The notes under the pieces were generated by a model, which was not told the DNA's origin, searched no databases, and saw only the letters and a list, made by a program, of their open reading frames with translations. Positions 19,137-28,151 of a stretch of DNA of 64,000 nt are shown here, one piece after another. Source of the stretch: Hohaiivirga sp031546825. Its GTDB lineage: Bacteria; Pseudomonadota; Alphaproteobacteria; Rhizobiales; Beijerinckiaceae. Location: the NCBI GenBank assembly GCA_031546825.1, contig JAVBJU010000025.1, positions 62,001-126,000 of the forward strand. Direction: 5' to 3'. Made by a program: the position numbers and the translations under genes. How positions within the stretch are numbered: the first letter of the stretch is position 1; each line of letters starts with the position of its first letter.

Positions 19137-20549
19137 ATGAAACCGCGCACCCTCTACGACAAGATCTGGGATGACCACGTCATTGATGAGCAGCCGGATG
19201 GCACCTGCCTGCTTTATGTTGACCGGCATCTCGTCCATGAGGTGACCAGCCCCCAGGCATTCGAGGGCCTGCGTGTGGCCGGGCGCAAGGTGCGCCACCC
19301 CGAGAAGACGCTGGCCGTGGTTGACCACAATGTGCAGACCACTGACCGCTCCAAGGGTGTCGAAGATCCGGAATCGCTGCAACAAATCGAGACACTCGCC
19401 GCCAATGTGAAAGAGTTTGGCGTCGAATATTACAACGAGCATGACCGCCGCCAGGGCATCGTCCATGTCATCGGGCCGGAACAGGGCTTCACCTTGCCGG
19501 GCCAGACCATCGTCTGCGGCGATTCCCACACCTCGACCCATGGCGCTTTCGGCTCGCTGGCGCACGGCATCGGCACATCCGAGGTCGAGCACGTGCTGGC
19601 CACGCAAACCCTCATCCAGCGCAAGATGAAGAACATGCGCGTTCTGGCCGAAGGCAAATTGCCCGATGGCGTGACCGCAAAGGACCTTGTGCTTGCGGTG
19701 ATCGGTGAAATCGGCGCCGCTGGCGGCACTGGCCATGTCATCGAATTTGCGGGTGAAGCCTTCCGTAACCTCTCCATGGAAGGGCGCATGAGCGTCTGCA
19801 ACATGAGCATCGAAGGCGGCGCACGCGCTGGCATGGTTGCGCCGGATGAAGTGACATATGCCTATCTGCACGGCCGCCCCAAAGCGCCAAAGGGCGCGGC
19901 ATGGGATGCTGCCCGCCGCTATTGGGACAGCCTGCGCACCGATGATGGCGCGGCCTTCGACACCAATATCCGCATTGATGCCGCCAATCTGCCGCCCATC
20001 GTTACCTGGGGCACCAGCCCCGAGGATGTCATTTCCATCTCCGGCTTCGTGCCCGACCCGGACAAGATCGAAGACGAGAACAAGCGCAAGTCGAAATGGC
20101 GGGCGCTGGAATATATGGGCCTCACCCCCGGCACCAAAATCACCGATATCGCCATCGACAAGATTTTTGTCGGCTCCTGCACCAATGGCCGCATTGAAGA
20201 CATGCGCGCCGCAGCCGCCATCGCCCGGGGCCACAAGAAGCACGCCAATGTGCAGCTTGCCCTGATCGTGCCGGGCTCTGGTCTCGTCAAAGCCCAGGCC
20301 GAAGCCGAAGGGCTCGACAAGATTTTCATCGAAGCGGGCTTTGAATGGCGCGAACCGGGCTGCTCCATGTGCCTCGCCATGAATGCTGATCGCCTCAACC
20401 CGCAGGACCGCTGCGCCTCGACCTCAAACCGCAACTTCGAAGGCCGTCAGGGCCTGAAAGGCCGCACCCACCTCGTCTCCCCCGCCATGGCGGCGGCAGC
20501 GGCGATTGCCGGGCGGTTCGTCGATGTGCGGGAGTGGCCGCGGGGGTAA
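19137..20549 (+). CDS. leuC: 3-isopropylmalate dehydratase large subunit
   Basis: Large subunit of isopropylmalate isomerase in leucine synthesis, a [4Fe-4S] aconitase-family enzyme. The 470-residue protein has the family start TLYDKIWDDHVI, the active-site region GDSHTSTHGAFGSLAHGIGT and the three cluster cysteines in VGSCTNGR and EPGCSMCLAMN. The ATG at 19137 has AGGA 6 bases upstream; the frame is open to 19119. It needs LeuD to act, but leuD and leuB do not follow: a strong terminator closes the gene at once, so the small subunit must be encoded elsewhere. Confidence 0.95.
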   Translation: MKPRTLYDKIWDDHVIDEQPDGTCLLYVDRHLVHEVTSPQAFEGLRVAGRKVRHPEKTLAVVDHNVQTTDRSKGVEDPESLQQIETLAANVKEFGVEYYNEHDRRQGIVHVIGPEQGFTLPGQTIVCGDSHTSTHGAFGSLAHGIGTSEVEHVLATQTLIQRKMKNMRVLAEGKLPDGVTAKDLVLAVIGEIGAAGGTGHVIEFAGEAFRNLSMEGRMSVCNMSIEGGARAGMVAPDEVTYAYLHGRPKAPKGAAWDAARRYWDSLRTDDGAAFDTNIRIDAANLPPIVTWGTSPEDVISISGFVPDPDKIEDENKRKSKWRALEYMGLTPGTKITDIAIDKIFVGSCTNGRIEDMRAAAAIARGHKKHANVQLALIVPGSGLVKAQAEAEGLDKIFIEAGFEWREPGCSMCLAMNADRLNPQDRCASTSNRNFEGRQGLKGRTHLVSPAMAAAAAIAGRFVDVREWPRG

Positions 20550-20574
20550 TGGCGGGCATAAGGTGCCCCAAGCG

Positions 20575-20602
20575 GGCGCGCGGCAACGCGCGCCTTTTTT
20601 TT
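20575..20602 (+). terminator. Rho-independent terminator of leuC
   Basis: Perfect 8-base stem GGCGCGCG/CGCGCGCC (20575-20582 and 20587-20594) with a GCAA tetraloop, then eight T residues. One of the strongest terminators in the window. Confidence 0.92.
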
Positions 20603-20710
20603 GATAAATTTTGCTATTCATCTTGCCATCCGCCACGGAAATGTTGCTAATCAGGCCCATGTGCGGGATCAAACATCGCATATGGGCTTCTGGCAAAATG
20701 GTGGGGCAGA

Positions 20711-21367
20711 ATGATACGCCAACAGCAGGAAATGCAGGAAAATACATCCGGAATGGGTGACGCCAGTGTGATTCCACCTGGGGTTAAGGGCTGGAGTTGG
20801 GGCGCTTTTTGTCTCAGCTGGATTTGGGGGATCGGCAATAGCGTCTTCATCGCGCTGCTTTTCTTTGTTCCGATTGTGAATATTGTCATGCTGTTTGTGC
20901 TTGGTTTCAAAGGGCGGGAATGGGCCTGGCGTAAACGCCGCTGGTTGAGCGTTGAAGAATTCCGAAGAGTTCAACGCAGGTGGAGTATCGCTGGTCTCTT
21001 GTTGTGGGGAGCGATGATCGTCCTCCTGCCGACAACGTTGTACTTCAGTTTCTCAACGCAAAGGGAACTGGCGGTGACGTTGGCGCGCCAGAATTCCGCC
21101 GCCGTTCAATTGCTTGGAGCGCCGATTAAAGCTGGGTGGTTTGCGCAAGGAAAAGTCAGCAACTCCCCGAGCGGTTCATGTGCCATTGTTTGGGTGCCCG
21201 TGTCGGGTTCCAAGGCCTCCGGCTCCATGTTTATGGTGTCGGTTGGCGAAGGAGAGTCATGGCTTGTGCTGCGGGCCATATTGATCGGTGAGGACCAGAA
21301 ACTCATTATGGTGGATCGCCCCAGCAACGATCAATACAATGCCCAATTGGAAGCCTGTCGAAAGTGA
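20711..21367 (+). CDS. Membrane protein with C-terminal Coa1-like domain
   Basis: A 218-residue protein in two parts. The first 100 residues hold a domain rich in Trp and Phe (WSWGAFCLSWIWGIGNSVF, two close helices, then FKGREWAWRKRRW) and a further helix near 95-115. The C-terminal part (about 125-205, LLGAPIKAGWFAQGKVSN) resembles the Coa1 family named after a mitochondrial cytochrome oxidase assembly factor. The next gene repeats this C-terminal module, and the two overlap by 4 bases. Bacterial Coa1-like proteins have no proven role, and no oxidase genes are visible in the window. Confidence 0.75.
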   Translation: MIRQQQEMQENTSGMGDASVIPPGVKGWSWGAFCLSWIWGIGNSVFIALLFFVPIVNIVMLFVLGFKGREWAWRKRRWLSVEEFRRVQRRWSIAGLLLWGAMIVLLPTTLYFSFSTQRELAVTLARQNSAAVQLLGAPIKAGWFAQGKVSNSPSGSCAIVWVPVSGSKASGSMFMVSVGEGESWLVLRAILIGEDQKLIMVDRPSNDQYNAQLEACRK

Positions 21368-21918
21368 TTGACCGCGAAATGGGCGCGGCAGAGTTTTCCA
21401 ACAGAGGTGCTGACTTGCGATCAGTTTCTTCCCACCAGCGAACCGGTTTTCCCGAAATGCCAGGGGCGCCGCGCGCGGATGGCCGGCTGACGCCCGTTGC
21501 CAGAAAAGGTGCCTGGCGGAAATGGGGAATGATTGGCGCGGCAGTGGTTTTAGCGTTTGTTGCCATCAACAGCGCCCTGTTCGCCTTCATGAGTGGCAGG
21601 TTTAAAGCCCAGCAAAAAACTGCACTCGCCTTCCTGCGCGATAACCCGCGGGCGGTCGAAGCGCTGGGGATGCCGATCGAAGCCGGGTGGCTTGCATCCG
21701 GAAAAGTCAGCACCAAGTCCAAAACCGGCTGTGCACTGCTGGACATTCCCGTCACCGGTTCACGCGGCTCCGGCTCCATCTATTATTCCGCGATCAAATC
21801 GGGCGCGCGCTGGTTTGTGCTGCATGAATACCTGACGGTTGATGATAAACGAATTGTGATTGTCGACCATCCCGACAAGGCCAACTTCTCGGCTCTGACC
21901 AGAGAGTGCCGGGAATAG
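21364..21918 (+). CDS. Second Coa1-like membrane protein, coupled to the first
   Basis: A 184-residue protein starting at a GTG that overlaps the previous stop (GTGA). A basic, Pro-rich N-terminal stretch is followed by one membrane helix (about 55-77, MIGAAVVLAFVAINSALFAF) and a Coa1-like domain. That domain aligns by eye with the one in the preceding gene: ALGMPIEAGWLASGKVSTK against LLGAPIKAGWFAQGKVSN. Both end in a similar acidic/Cys segment (ALTRECRE and AQLEACRK). The pair looks like an old tandem duplication in which only the first copy kept the N-terminal Trp-rich domain. Function unknown. Confidence 0.72.
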   Translation: MIDREMGAAEFSNRGADLRSVSSHQRTGFPEMPGAPRADGRLTPVARKGAWRKWGMIGAAVVLAFVAINSALFAFMSGRFKAQQKTALAFLRDNPRAVEALGMPIEAGWLASGKVSTKSKTGCALLDIPVTGSRGSGSIYYSAIKSGARWFVLHEYLTVDDKRIVIVDHPDKANFSALTRECRE

Positions 21919-22355
21919 GGAAACGCCCGCCTTGCGTGCGCTGAGATAAATCGCCACTGGCTTCTTCTGAGCAATCAGCATCGCTGCAAGTGCGGTTTCG
22001 GGATCGTTCAACGGGGCGCAACTCTCATACTATAGTCTGATTATGGATGCCGTTCCCCTGTGCCGAAATGCATGGGTGGCGATGATTTTGCGTATCGTTT
22101 TTGAACAGAGGAACTCTGTTCTATCTCATTCTTATATTGTCATTTTTTCCCCTTTTCCAGCGGCTTCGCCAATGGGCGGATTGGTTAAAACCGCTCTTCA
22201 AAACCGATTTTTACAATCTGCGGGGATACGGACAGGTGATGCATTTATTAAATTTTACGGTTGTGAGATATTAATAATAGCGATATTATTGTAAATATTA
22301 CTGAAAATATTTATATAAATTTAATTATTTTATTTATGACAGGTAGAGGAAAAAT
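21919..22355 (+). other. Long AT-rich leader in front of the autotransporter gene
   Basis: This 437-base gap changes sharply in composition. From about 22240 to 22345 it is almost all A and T, very unlike the GC-rich surroundings. It ends in GAGG placed 6-7 bases before the ATG at 22356. Within it, AATAAT-AGCGAT-ATTATT is a small inverted repeat. The frame 22043-22294 has no start signal or recognisable content and I do not call it. The stretch probably holds the promoter and a long 5' untranslated region. Confidence 0.5.
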
Positions 22356-24131
22356 ATGCAAAATTTGCATAGTGGCTATGTTCATCGCACCCGCTCATTT
22401 CAGCGTTGCTTTATTATTCCTTTGGGATGCGGATTATTGGCAGCCATGGGTGGGGTCGCTCAGGCCATTGACCATGCACCCGGCACCTACAATGTTCCTT
22501 TTTCCTTCGCTGATGGTTCCTCCAATATCTTCGTTGGTGGCACCACGATCACCCCGCCCACGGGCAGTAGTGGTATTGCGCTCAGCAACGGAAGCGTAAC
22601 GCTGAATGCCACCAGCGGAGCGATATCACTCACCACCGTTGGTTTCGGTATTCAGGCTTCCGGCACCGCGTCCAATATCAGCGCGATCGGTAATTTCTCG
22701 GTCTCGACGTCAGGCTCGGGATTTGATGCCGTTAATGCAAACGGCGGTGCACAGATTGCGCTGAATGGCGGCGCGGTGAGCTACACCAAAAACGAAACGA
22801 GCGGCAGTCAGAGTGCGGCGCTTTCCTCCAGCGGATCCGGTTCTCTCATCACGGCCACGAACACGGCGATAAGCGTGGCCAACGCCTTAAGGTCCGGCTC
22901 CACGCGCTTTAGCTTTGGCGTCAGCACCCAAAATAACGGGAAGGTTATTGTCAATGGAGGAACCATCACCGCAACCTCTTCGGGTTCAATTTTCTCCCGC
23001 CCGCGCAGTTATGGGGTCAATGCCGGCGTTGGTGAGGTCGTGCTCAATAATGTCACTATGAATACCACTGGCCGCTATGGACACGGTGTTGTGGCGGCTG
23101 GCGGCATTGCGACGATCAACGGGGGAGCGATTACTACCACTAGCTCCAATGCTGTCGGTCTCTATTCAACTGGTTCAGGCGGGAATTCGACCATCAACGC
23201 ATATGGTACGCGCGTAACCGCCGAAAATTCATTCTTGGGCGAGGGCGTTTTACTCGAAACGAGGAGCGGATTGGAAGGATCGATCGTCGTTGCCAACCTT
23301 AATAACGTTCATGTCAGCGCTGCCAGTAACGGTGTCCACGCAGATGGTGCCAATCGCACCATCAATGCGGTTAGCAGCACCATCATCGCTAATGGCGGGA
23401 GCGCTGTGGCATATGCCAGTTTTGGTGGCGTTATCAATCTTAAAGGCGGCTATGATCCTGGCTCCGGCCCACTGGGTGGGACGACCATCACAGGCAATGA
23501 CGTCCACGGTGTCCGTGCCTTCGGTGATGGGTCTTTAGTCACCTCTGACAGTGTCGCGTCCACTATTACCACCACTGGCGACGGGGCTTTTGGTGCTTAT
23601 GCCGCTTCCGGTGGCAAGGTTATGCTGAATAACGACAACATCAGTACTGGCGGTGACAGTTCCTACGGCGCATATGCGACTGAAACCAATAGTTTGGTCA
23701 GCCTGACCGGTGGTTCAATCACCACCAGTAACGCAAACGCCGATGGCGGCTACGCGAGGGCAGGCGGTGAAGTGCGCCTGACCAACGCTGCCGTCACCAC
23801 CAATGGAGAGACTTCACTTGGTGCTATCGCGATCTCCGGCGGGGCGCTGGTGCTCGATGGCAATGAAATTGTGACCAAAGGTGAGAGTTCAAACGGCGTC
23901 GTTCTCGATGGGCCAGCAGTTCGGTGGCAACCCATGGTATCAACAAGATCACCACACAAAACACAACCTCCCATGGCTTTGCGGTCACCAATGGTGCCGC
24001 GAAGACATTTGATGCCACCACGCCTGGCAATGCCGTTCCGAGTTTCGATGTGCGCGGTGCGGGAAGTGCGATGTTTGCGGCACTGGGGGCGGCAACCGGC
24101 AAGGCCAGCACAATTACCCTTGATGGTGTAA
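22356..24131 (+). CDS. Autotransporter, N-terminal passenger part (frame broken near 23912)
   Basis: N-terminal part of a large surface protein. It has an extended signal peptide (MQNLHSGYVHRTRSFQRCF, hydrophobic core, cleavage after GVAQA) followed by a passenger. The passenger is built from Gly/Asn/Thr/Ser-rich repeats with regular TINGGAITTTSS-like and NSLVSLTGGSITTSN-like units, the pattern of a right-handed beta-helix. The coding sense holds to about residue 519 (GESSNGVVLDG). The last 70 residues (VRWQPMVSTRSPHKTQ onward) are out-of-frame and differ in composition. The real protein continues in the frame beginning at 23924. As it stands this piece lacks a beta-barrel and would not be displayed. 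Confidence 0.8.
   Translation: MQNLHSGYVHRTRSFQRCFIIPLGCGLLAAMGGVAQAIDHAPGTYNVPFSFADGSSNIFVGGTTITPPTGSSGIALSNGSVTLNATSGAISLTTVGFGIQASGTASNISAIGNFSVSTSGSGFDAVNANGGAQIALNGGAVSYTKNETSGSQSAALSSSGSGSLITATNTAISVANALRSGSTRFSFGVSTQNNGKVIVNGGTITATSSGSIFSRPRSYGVNAGVGEVVLNNVTMNTTGRYGHGVVAAGGIATINGGAITTTSSNAVGLYSTGSGGNSTINAYGTRVTAENSFLGEGVLLETRSGLEGSIVVANLNNVHVSAASNGVHADGANRTINAVSSTIIANGGSAVAYASFGGVINLKGGYDPGSGPLGGTTITGNDVHGVRAFGDGSLVTSDSVASTITTTGDGAFGAYAASGGKVMLNNDNISTGGDSSYGAYATETNSLVSLTGGSITTSNANADGGYARAGGEVRLTNAAVTTNGETSLGAIAISGGALVLDGNEIVTKGESSNGVVLDGPAVRWQPMVSTRSPHKTQPPMALRSPMVPRRHLMPPRLAMPFRVSMCAVREVRCLRHWGRQPARPAQLPLMV
23908..23916 (+). other. Apparent one-base frameshift site in the autotransporter
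   Basis: The upstream frame reads ...VVLDG and the downstream frame reads ASSSVATHGINK. They join perfectly if one G is added to the GGG at 23910-23912. No slippery heptamer in the correct phase is present, so a deletion or a sequencing error is more likely than programmed frameshifting. Confidence 0.75.
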
Positions 24132-26269
24132 AGGCCACCAATGGCGGGACTTACGGCAATACCATTGGTGTTCTGGCCCGGAACGCCACGGCGGCAATCA
24201 CCATCAAGAACGGTGCCAGCATCGGTGTCAGCGGCCAGGATGCCGTGGCGGCGATTGCGGATGGCGGCAAGATTGATGTGGATGCCAGCACGCTCAAGGC
24301 AGATGCGGGCGGTAACGGTGTCAGGGTTACCAATGGTGGCCAGTTTTCTGGAATCAATGCCGCAGTTACCGCTGCTAATTCCGGTTTCGTGCTGACCACC
24401 GGCACCGTTGATCTGCCAAATGTCGTGACTTTAACTGGCGGCACGCTCACCTCTGGTGCCGATGCCATCCACGCTGATGGTGCGAACGGCACTGTTGCCT
24501 TCGACAACGTCACCGTGAAAAATGGTCAGTTGCTCCTGAATGCTCTTAACGCCAGCACCATCGCGCTCAGTGCGACCCATACCGCGTTGACGGGGGATGT
24601 CATTACTGGCGCGGGCAGCACCGTCAATATCAGCCTGAAATCGAGCAGCCTTTTTGGCAATGTCACCACTGGCAATAATATTGACGCCGATGCGGGCAGC
24701 GCCTGGCTGATGACAAAAAGTTCCGATGCGCAAAACCTGATCAATGCCGGTTCGGTTGGCTTTACAGCCGGCGCGCAGCCGGGACAGACCCTGACGTTGC
24801 ATCAGGATTATACAACCCGTGGCGGCACCATTGTGCTCAATACGGTTCTGGGGGATGATCGTTCCCTGACCGATAAGGTTGTGGTCGAAGGGAATACATC
24901 CGGGACTGGCTTCATCAAGGTACTGACCGCCTTGGGAACGGGGAGCCGCACCGTCGATGGCATTGAGATTGTGCGTGTGGGCGGCGCATCGGATGCCACC
25001 TTTATTCTGTCGCAGCGCGTGGCGGCTGGCGCTTATGAATACGGCCTGTTCAAGGGCACGCCGAACGAAGCCAATGGAAATTGGTATCTGCGCAACACCA
25101 TCTATCCCGGTCCGGTGAGCCCTCCGACGCCTCCGCCTCCCGTAGTGGGTCCGGTAGTGCCGCCCCCCGTTGTGGGCCCGAAAGAGCCGGTTCTCAATGT
25201 GCGCCCGGAAGTACCGGTCTCCATGGCGATCATGCCGCTGGCGACGGAGTATGGTTATGCCATGCTTGGCACCCTGCATGAACGCGGCAGCGAGACCGGG
25301 CTCAATGTCAGTGATCCGGTAAGCGAAGAGCGCATTGTGCGGTGTGAAAACCCTAAAACCAATTTCCGTTGCGTTGTGCGGGTTCCGGCTGCCGTCCACG
25401 TGGGCAAGGACGCCACCAGATGGGCTGCGTCCGGCTGGGCGCGTCTTTTCGGCAATCGGGGCTTCAATGATGCCGACAATTTCGCCAAGCGCGGCCCTGA
25501 TTATGACTACACCTTCGGCGGCATTCAGGCGGGGCTCGACATCTACGCCCGCGAGCAGGGTGATGGCACGCTCGACAAGGCGGGCATCTCTGTCGGCTAT
25601 GGCCAGATCACCTCAGACGTCAAAGGCCAATTCGGCGGCAAGGCCGGTAACGTTGATACGGACGCGTACACGGTTGGCGGATACTGGACTCATCGTAGCG
25701 CAACCGGCTGGTATACGGACGCGGTTGTTCAGGGCACCCTTTATGCCACTGAAGCGCATTCGATTTTCAATCAACGCTTCAACCCGGATGGTTTTGGCCT
25801 CCTCGGCTCGCTGGAAGGTGGCTATGCCTTTAAGCTCGGCAATGGTTTGACGCTTGAGCCGCAAGCGCAAATCGTTGCCCAGAATGTTTCGTTTGATAAC
25901 GCGCGCGACGCCTACGGCTTTGTGCGGTTTGACGATGGTGACAGCTTGCGCGGTCGTTTGGGCCTGCGTCTGACCAAGACGTGGAACCGGGCAGAGAGCG
26001 GCCAGCGCCTCGTCACCGCCTGGCTCCGTGCCAATGTCTGGCATGAATTCCTCGGCAAAACCCGGACCACATGGACGCGGTTGGATGGTCGGGAGGCGAT
26101 ACCCTTCAACTCTTATTTCAACGGCACCTGGGGTGAGTTTGGTGCCGGTGTCACCGCTCCAATCACCGAAAAGGTCAATCTGTTTGCTACCGCTGCCTAC
26201 CAACACTCGCTCGATAATAAGGGCCGCGTTGGTTGGGATGGACGGCTTGGGATGAACGTAAAATGGTGA
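23924..26269 (+). CDS. Autotransporter, C-terminal passenger and beta-barrel part
   Basis: C-terminal part of the same autotransporter. It continues the beta-helix passenger (about residues 1-380 of this piece, with the pertactin-like autochaperone pattern near GQTLTLHQDYTTRGG). A proline linker follows (PVSPPTPPPPVVGPV and on to about 430), then a C-terminal translocator barrel of about 270 residues beginning near WARLFGNRGF. Alternating strands end in LGMNVKW, a terminal aromatic as expected for outer-membrane insertion. The GTG at 23924 is merely the first start codon after the frame break and has no ribosome site or signal peptide, so this piece is unlikely to be made alone. Repaired, the protein would be about 1300 residues, probably an adhesin. 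Confidence 0.82.
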   Translation: MATHGINKITTQNTTSHGFAVTNGAAKTFDATTPGNAVPSFDVRGAGSAMFAALGAATGKASTITLDGVKATNGGTYGNTIGVLARNATAAITIKNGASIGVSGQDAVAAIADGGKIDVDASTLKADAGGNGVRVTNGGQFSGINAAVTAANSGFVLTTGTVDLPNVVTLTGGTLTSGADAIHADGANGTVAFDNVTVKNGQLLLNALNASTIALSATHTALTGDVITGAGSTVNISLKSSSLFGNVTTGNNIDADAGSAWLMTKSSDAQNLINAGSVGFTAGAQPGQTLTLHQDYTTRGGTIVLNTVLGDDRSLTDKVVVEGNTSGTGFIKVLTALGTGSRTVDGIEIVRVGGASDATFILSQRVAAGAYEYGLFKGTPNEANGNWYLRNTIYPGPVSPPTPPPPVVGPVVPPPVVGPKEPVLNVRPEVPVSMAIMPLATEYGYAMLGTLHERGSETGLNVSDPVSEERIVRCENPKTNFRCVVRVPAAVHVGKDATRWAASGWARLFGNRGFNDADNFAKRGPDYDYTFGGIQAGLDIYAREQGDGTLDKAGISVGYGQITSDVKGQFGGKAGNVDTDAYTVGGYWTHRSATGWYTDAVVQGTLYATEAHSIFNQRFNPDGFGLLGSLEGGYAFKLGNGLTLEPQAQIVAQNVSFDNARDAYGFVRFDDGDSLRGRLGLRLTKTWNRAESGQRLVTAWLRANVWHEFLGKTRTTWTRLDGREAIPFNSYFNGTWGEFGAGVTAPITEKVNLFATAAYQHSLDNKGRVGWDGRLGMNVKW

Positions 26270-26277
26270 GGTGATTT

Positions 26278-26321
26278 TCTGGAGTGAAGCGCGTTTAATA
26301 TGAAATGCGCTTCACTCCAGA
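26278..26321. terminator. Long hairpin after the autotransporter gene
   Basis: A perfect 15-base inverted repeat (26278-26292 and 26307-26321, TCTGGAGTGAAGCGC) around a 14-base AT-rich loop. It lies between two convergent genes. There is no strong T run, so it may act as a bidirectional transcript-end hairpin rather than a classical terminator. Confidence 0.6.
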
Positions 26322-26341
26322 TTCAATTATCGCGCCTTGCA

Positions 26342-27964
26342 CTATCCCGCATCCTCCTCCAGCGCCCGCCGTAGGCGACGGATCACCTTGGCGCGGTTGC
26401 GCTCGTCGGCTTGCTTTTCCACTGTGGCGGATATTTCCAGCAGCAGACGGGTAAGCTCATTGTGCCAGTCGAGTTTGCCGAGGGTGGCGGTGGGCGTGCG
26501 TTGGGGCTGGCCGGTCTCGACCTCTTTCGCACCTTGTGTGGTGAGCGCAAAAGCCTGATCGAGCTGCGGCGTCACGATTTTCTCAGCACCGACCACATCC
26601 TCAAGGCGGGTTCTGAAGCCCGCCATGGCGTCCGGCTCGCCGTGGGTCAGGAACAGGTTGGAGGTGATCGGCAGGCGCTCGCGGATCCAGCGCATCAGGT
26701 CGGACACATCGGCGTGGCCGGAATAGAAATTGAGCGAGGAGATGCGCGCTCGCACCAAAACCTCTTCGCCGTGAATGCGCACATGTTTCACGCCGTCATG
26801 GATCAGCCGCCCCAATGACCCTTGCGCCTGATAGCCCACCAATAACACGCTGGCTTTCGGCGACCACAGCCATTGCTTGAGATGGTGGCGGATGCGCCCG
26901 GCGTCGCACATGCCGGAGGCGGCGATGATTACGTGAAAGCCGCGCAGGCGGCCAATCGCCTTGCTTTGCTCCACCGTCTCGGTGAACCGCACCTGCGGCG
27001 ATTGCAGCGCCTCGCGCAAGATATCGCCATGCTGGATATCGCGGGAAAAGCGCTCGAACACGCGGCTTGCCTTGGTGGCCAATGGGGAATCGATGAAGAT
27101 TGTCGCCTGCGGGATCACCCCAGCCTTCATCAGCGTATAGAGATCCACCAGCACTTCCTGCGTGCGTTCGACGGCGAAGGAGGGAATGAGCAATGGGCCG
27201 TTCTGTTTGACGGCTTTCAGCACCTCTTCGGCCATGAGCTTCTGGCGTTGTTCAAGTGTTGCCTCCAGCCGCTCGGTGTCGCCATAGGTCGACTCGCACA
27301 ACACGTAATCAAGCCGCTTCGGCGCATCGGGGTTGGGTTGAAGCAATTCGCTTGAAGGGCCGATATCGCCGGAAAACAGGATGCGCAGGGGCTCAGCCTC
27401 GCCGGTGTCGATCTGCATCTCAATGGATGACGAGCCGAGCATGTGCCCGGCATTCCAGTAGCGCACGCGGATGCCCTCAACCACCGTGGTCCACTCGCAA
27501 TAACGCACGGCGTGGAAATGGGTCAGGCTTTCTTTGGCGTCTTCCGCCGTGTAAATCGGCTCCACCGCCGCGCGACCGCGCTGAAGATTACGGCGGTTGA
27601 GCTGATGGACTTCGCTCTCCTGAATATAGCCGGAATCGGGCAGCATCACGCTGCACAGTTCCACCGTTGCAGGTGTGGCAAAAATCTCGCCGTTGAAGCC
27701 GTGCTTCACCAGTTTCGGCAACAGGCCGCTATGGTCGATATGGGCGTGGGTCAGCACCACGGCGTCGATATCGCGCGGGTCGAAGGGGAAGTTGCGATAA
27801 TTCAGCTCCTTCTCCGACTTGGTGCCCTGAAACATGCCGCAATCAATGAGAATGCGCTTGGTTGCGGTCTCGATTTCATAGCAGGACCCCGTCACGACCT
27901 GCGTCGCGCCGCGAAAGCGAATGATGGGGTGAAACGGTTGGGGAGAAAGGGGCTGAGCGGTCAT
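26342..27964 (-). CDS. MBL-fold beta-CASP RNA-type metallo-hydrolase
   Basis: A 540-residue metallo-beta-lactamase protein with an inserted beta-CASP domain and a C-terminal RMMBL segment, as in RNA-cleaving nucleases of the CPSF/YSH1 type. The zinc motif HAHIDHSG lies near residue 71, with further ligands in YWNAGHMLGSSS and SGDIG. Beta-CASP marks are PSFAVERTQEVL, ASGMCDAGRIRHHL and the late NFYSGHADVSDL and LTHGEPDAM. A tail of about 70 residues is charged. The ATG at 27964 has GAAGG upstream; the frame is open to 28282 but that region is not protein-like. Bacterial relatives are presumed ribonucleases; the substrate is unknown. Confidence 0.9.
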   Translation of the reverse strand: MTAQPLSPQPFHPIIRFRGATQVVTGSCYEIETATKRILIDCGMFQGTKSEKELNYRNFPFDPRDIDAVVLTHAHIDHSGLLPKLVKHGFNGEIFATPATVELCSVMLPDSGYIQESEVHQLNRRNLQRGRAAVEPIYTAEDAKESLTHFHAVRYCEWTTVVEGIRVRYWNAGHMLGSSSIEMQIDTGEAEPLRILFSGDIGPSSELLQPNPDAPKRLDYVLCESTYGDTERLEATLEQRQKLMAEEVLKAVKQNGPLLIPSFAVERTQEVLVDLYTLMKAGVIPQATIFIDSPLATKASRVFERFSRDIQHGDILREALQSPQVRFTETVEQSKAIGRLRGFHVIIAASGMCDAGRIRHHLKQWLWSPKASVLLVGYQAQGSLGRLIHDGVKHVRIHGEEVLVRARISSLNFYSGHADVSDLMRWIRERLPITSNLFLTHGEPDAMAGFRTRLEDVVGAEKIVTPQLDQAFALTTQGAKEVETGQPQRTPTATLGKLDWHNELTRLLLEISATVEKQADERNRAKVIRRLRRALEEDAG

Positions 27965-28151
27965 GGTAACCTTCAATGCTGTTTTCGCCTCCGTAACTAT
28001 AGATCTGTTGCGGGTGGGGCGCACGTCAAATCCGGGAGAGGTGGTAAATCGTGGAGAGGTCACGCCGCCGTTTTTGTTGCGCAACGCGGCTGCGCCGTGG
28101 TAGCCACAGGCCGCCGGTTGGTTTTCCGCCGGCGGAAGGCGATAAGGCACG

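Noticed and set aside
22043..22294. 83-codon frame before the autotransporter
   Set aside because: No ribosome site, no family resemblance and runs into the AT-rich leader.
23908..23916. Programmed frameshifting in the autotransporter
   Set aside because: No slippery heptamer in the right phase and only three G residues; a deletion or sequencing error is simpler.
24936..25399. Minus-strand frame over the autotransporter
   Set aside because: Part of a 322-codon shadow frame opposite the barrel region; no start signal or domain.
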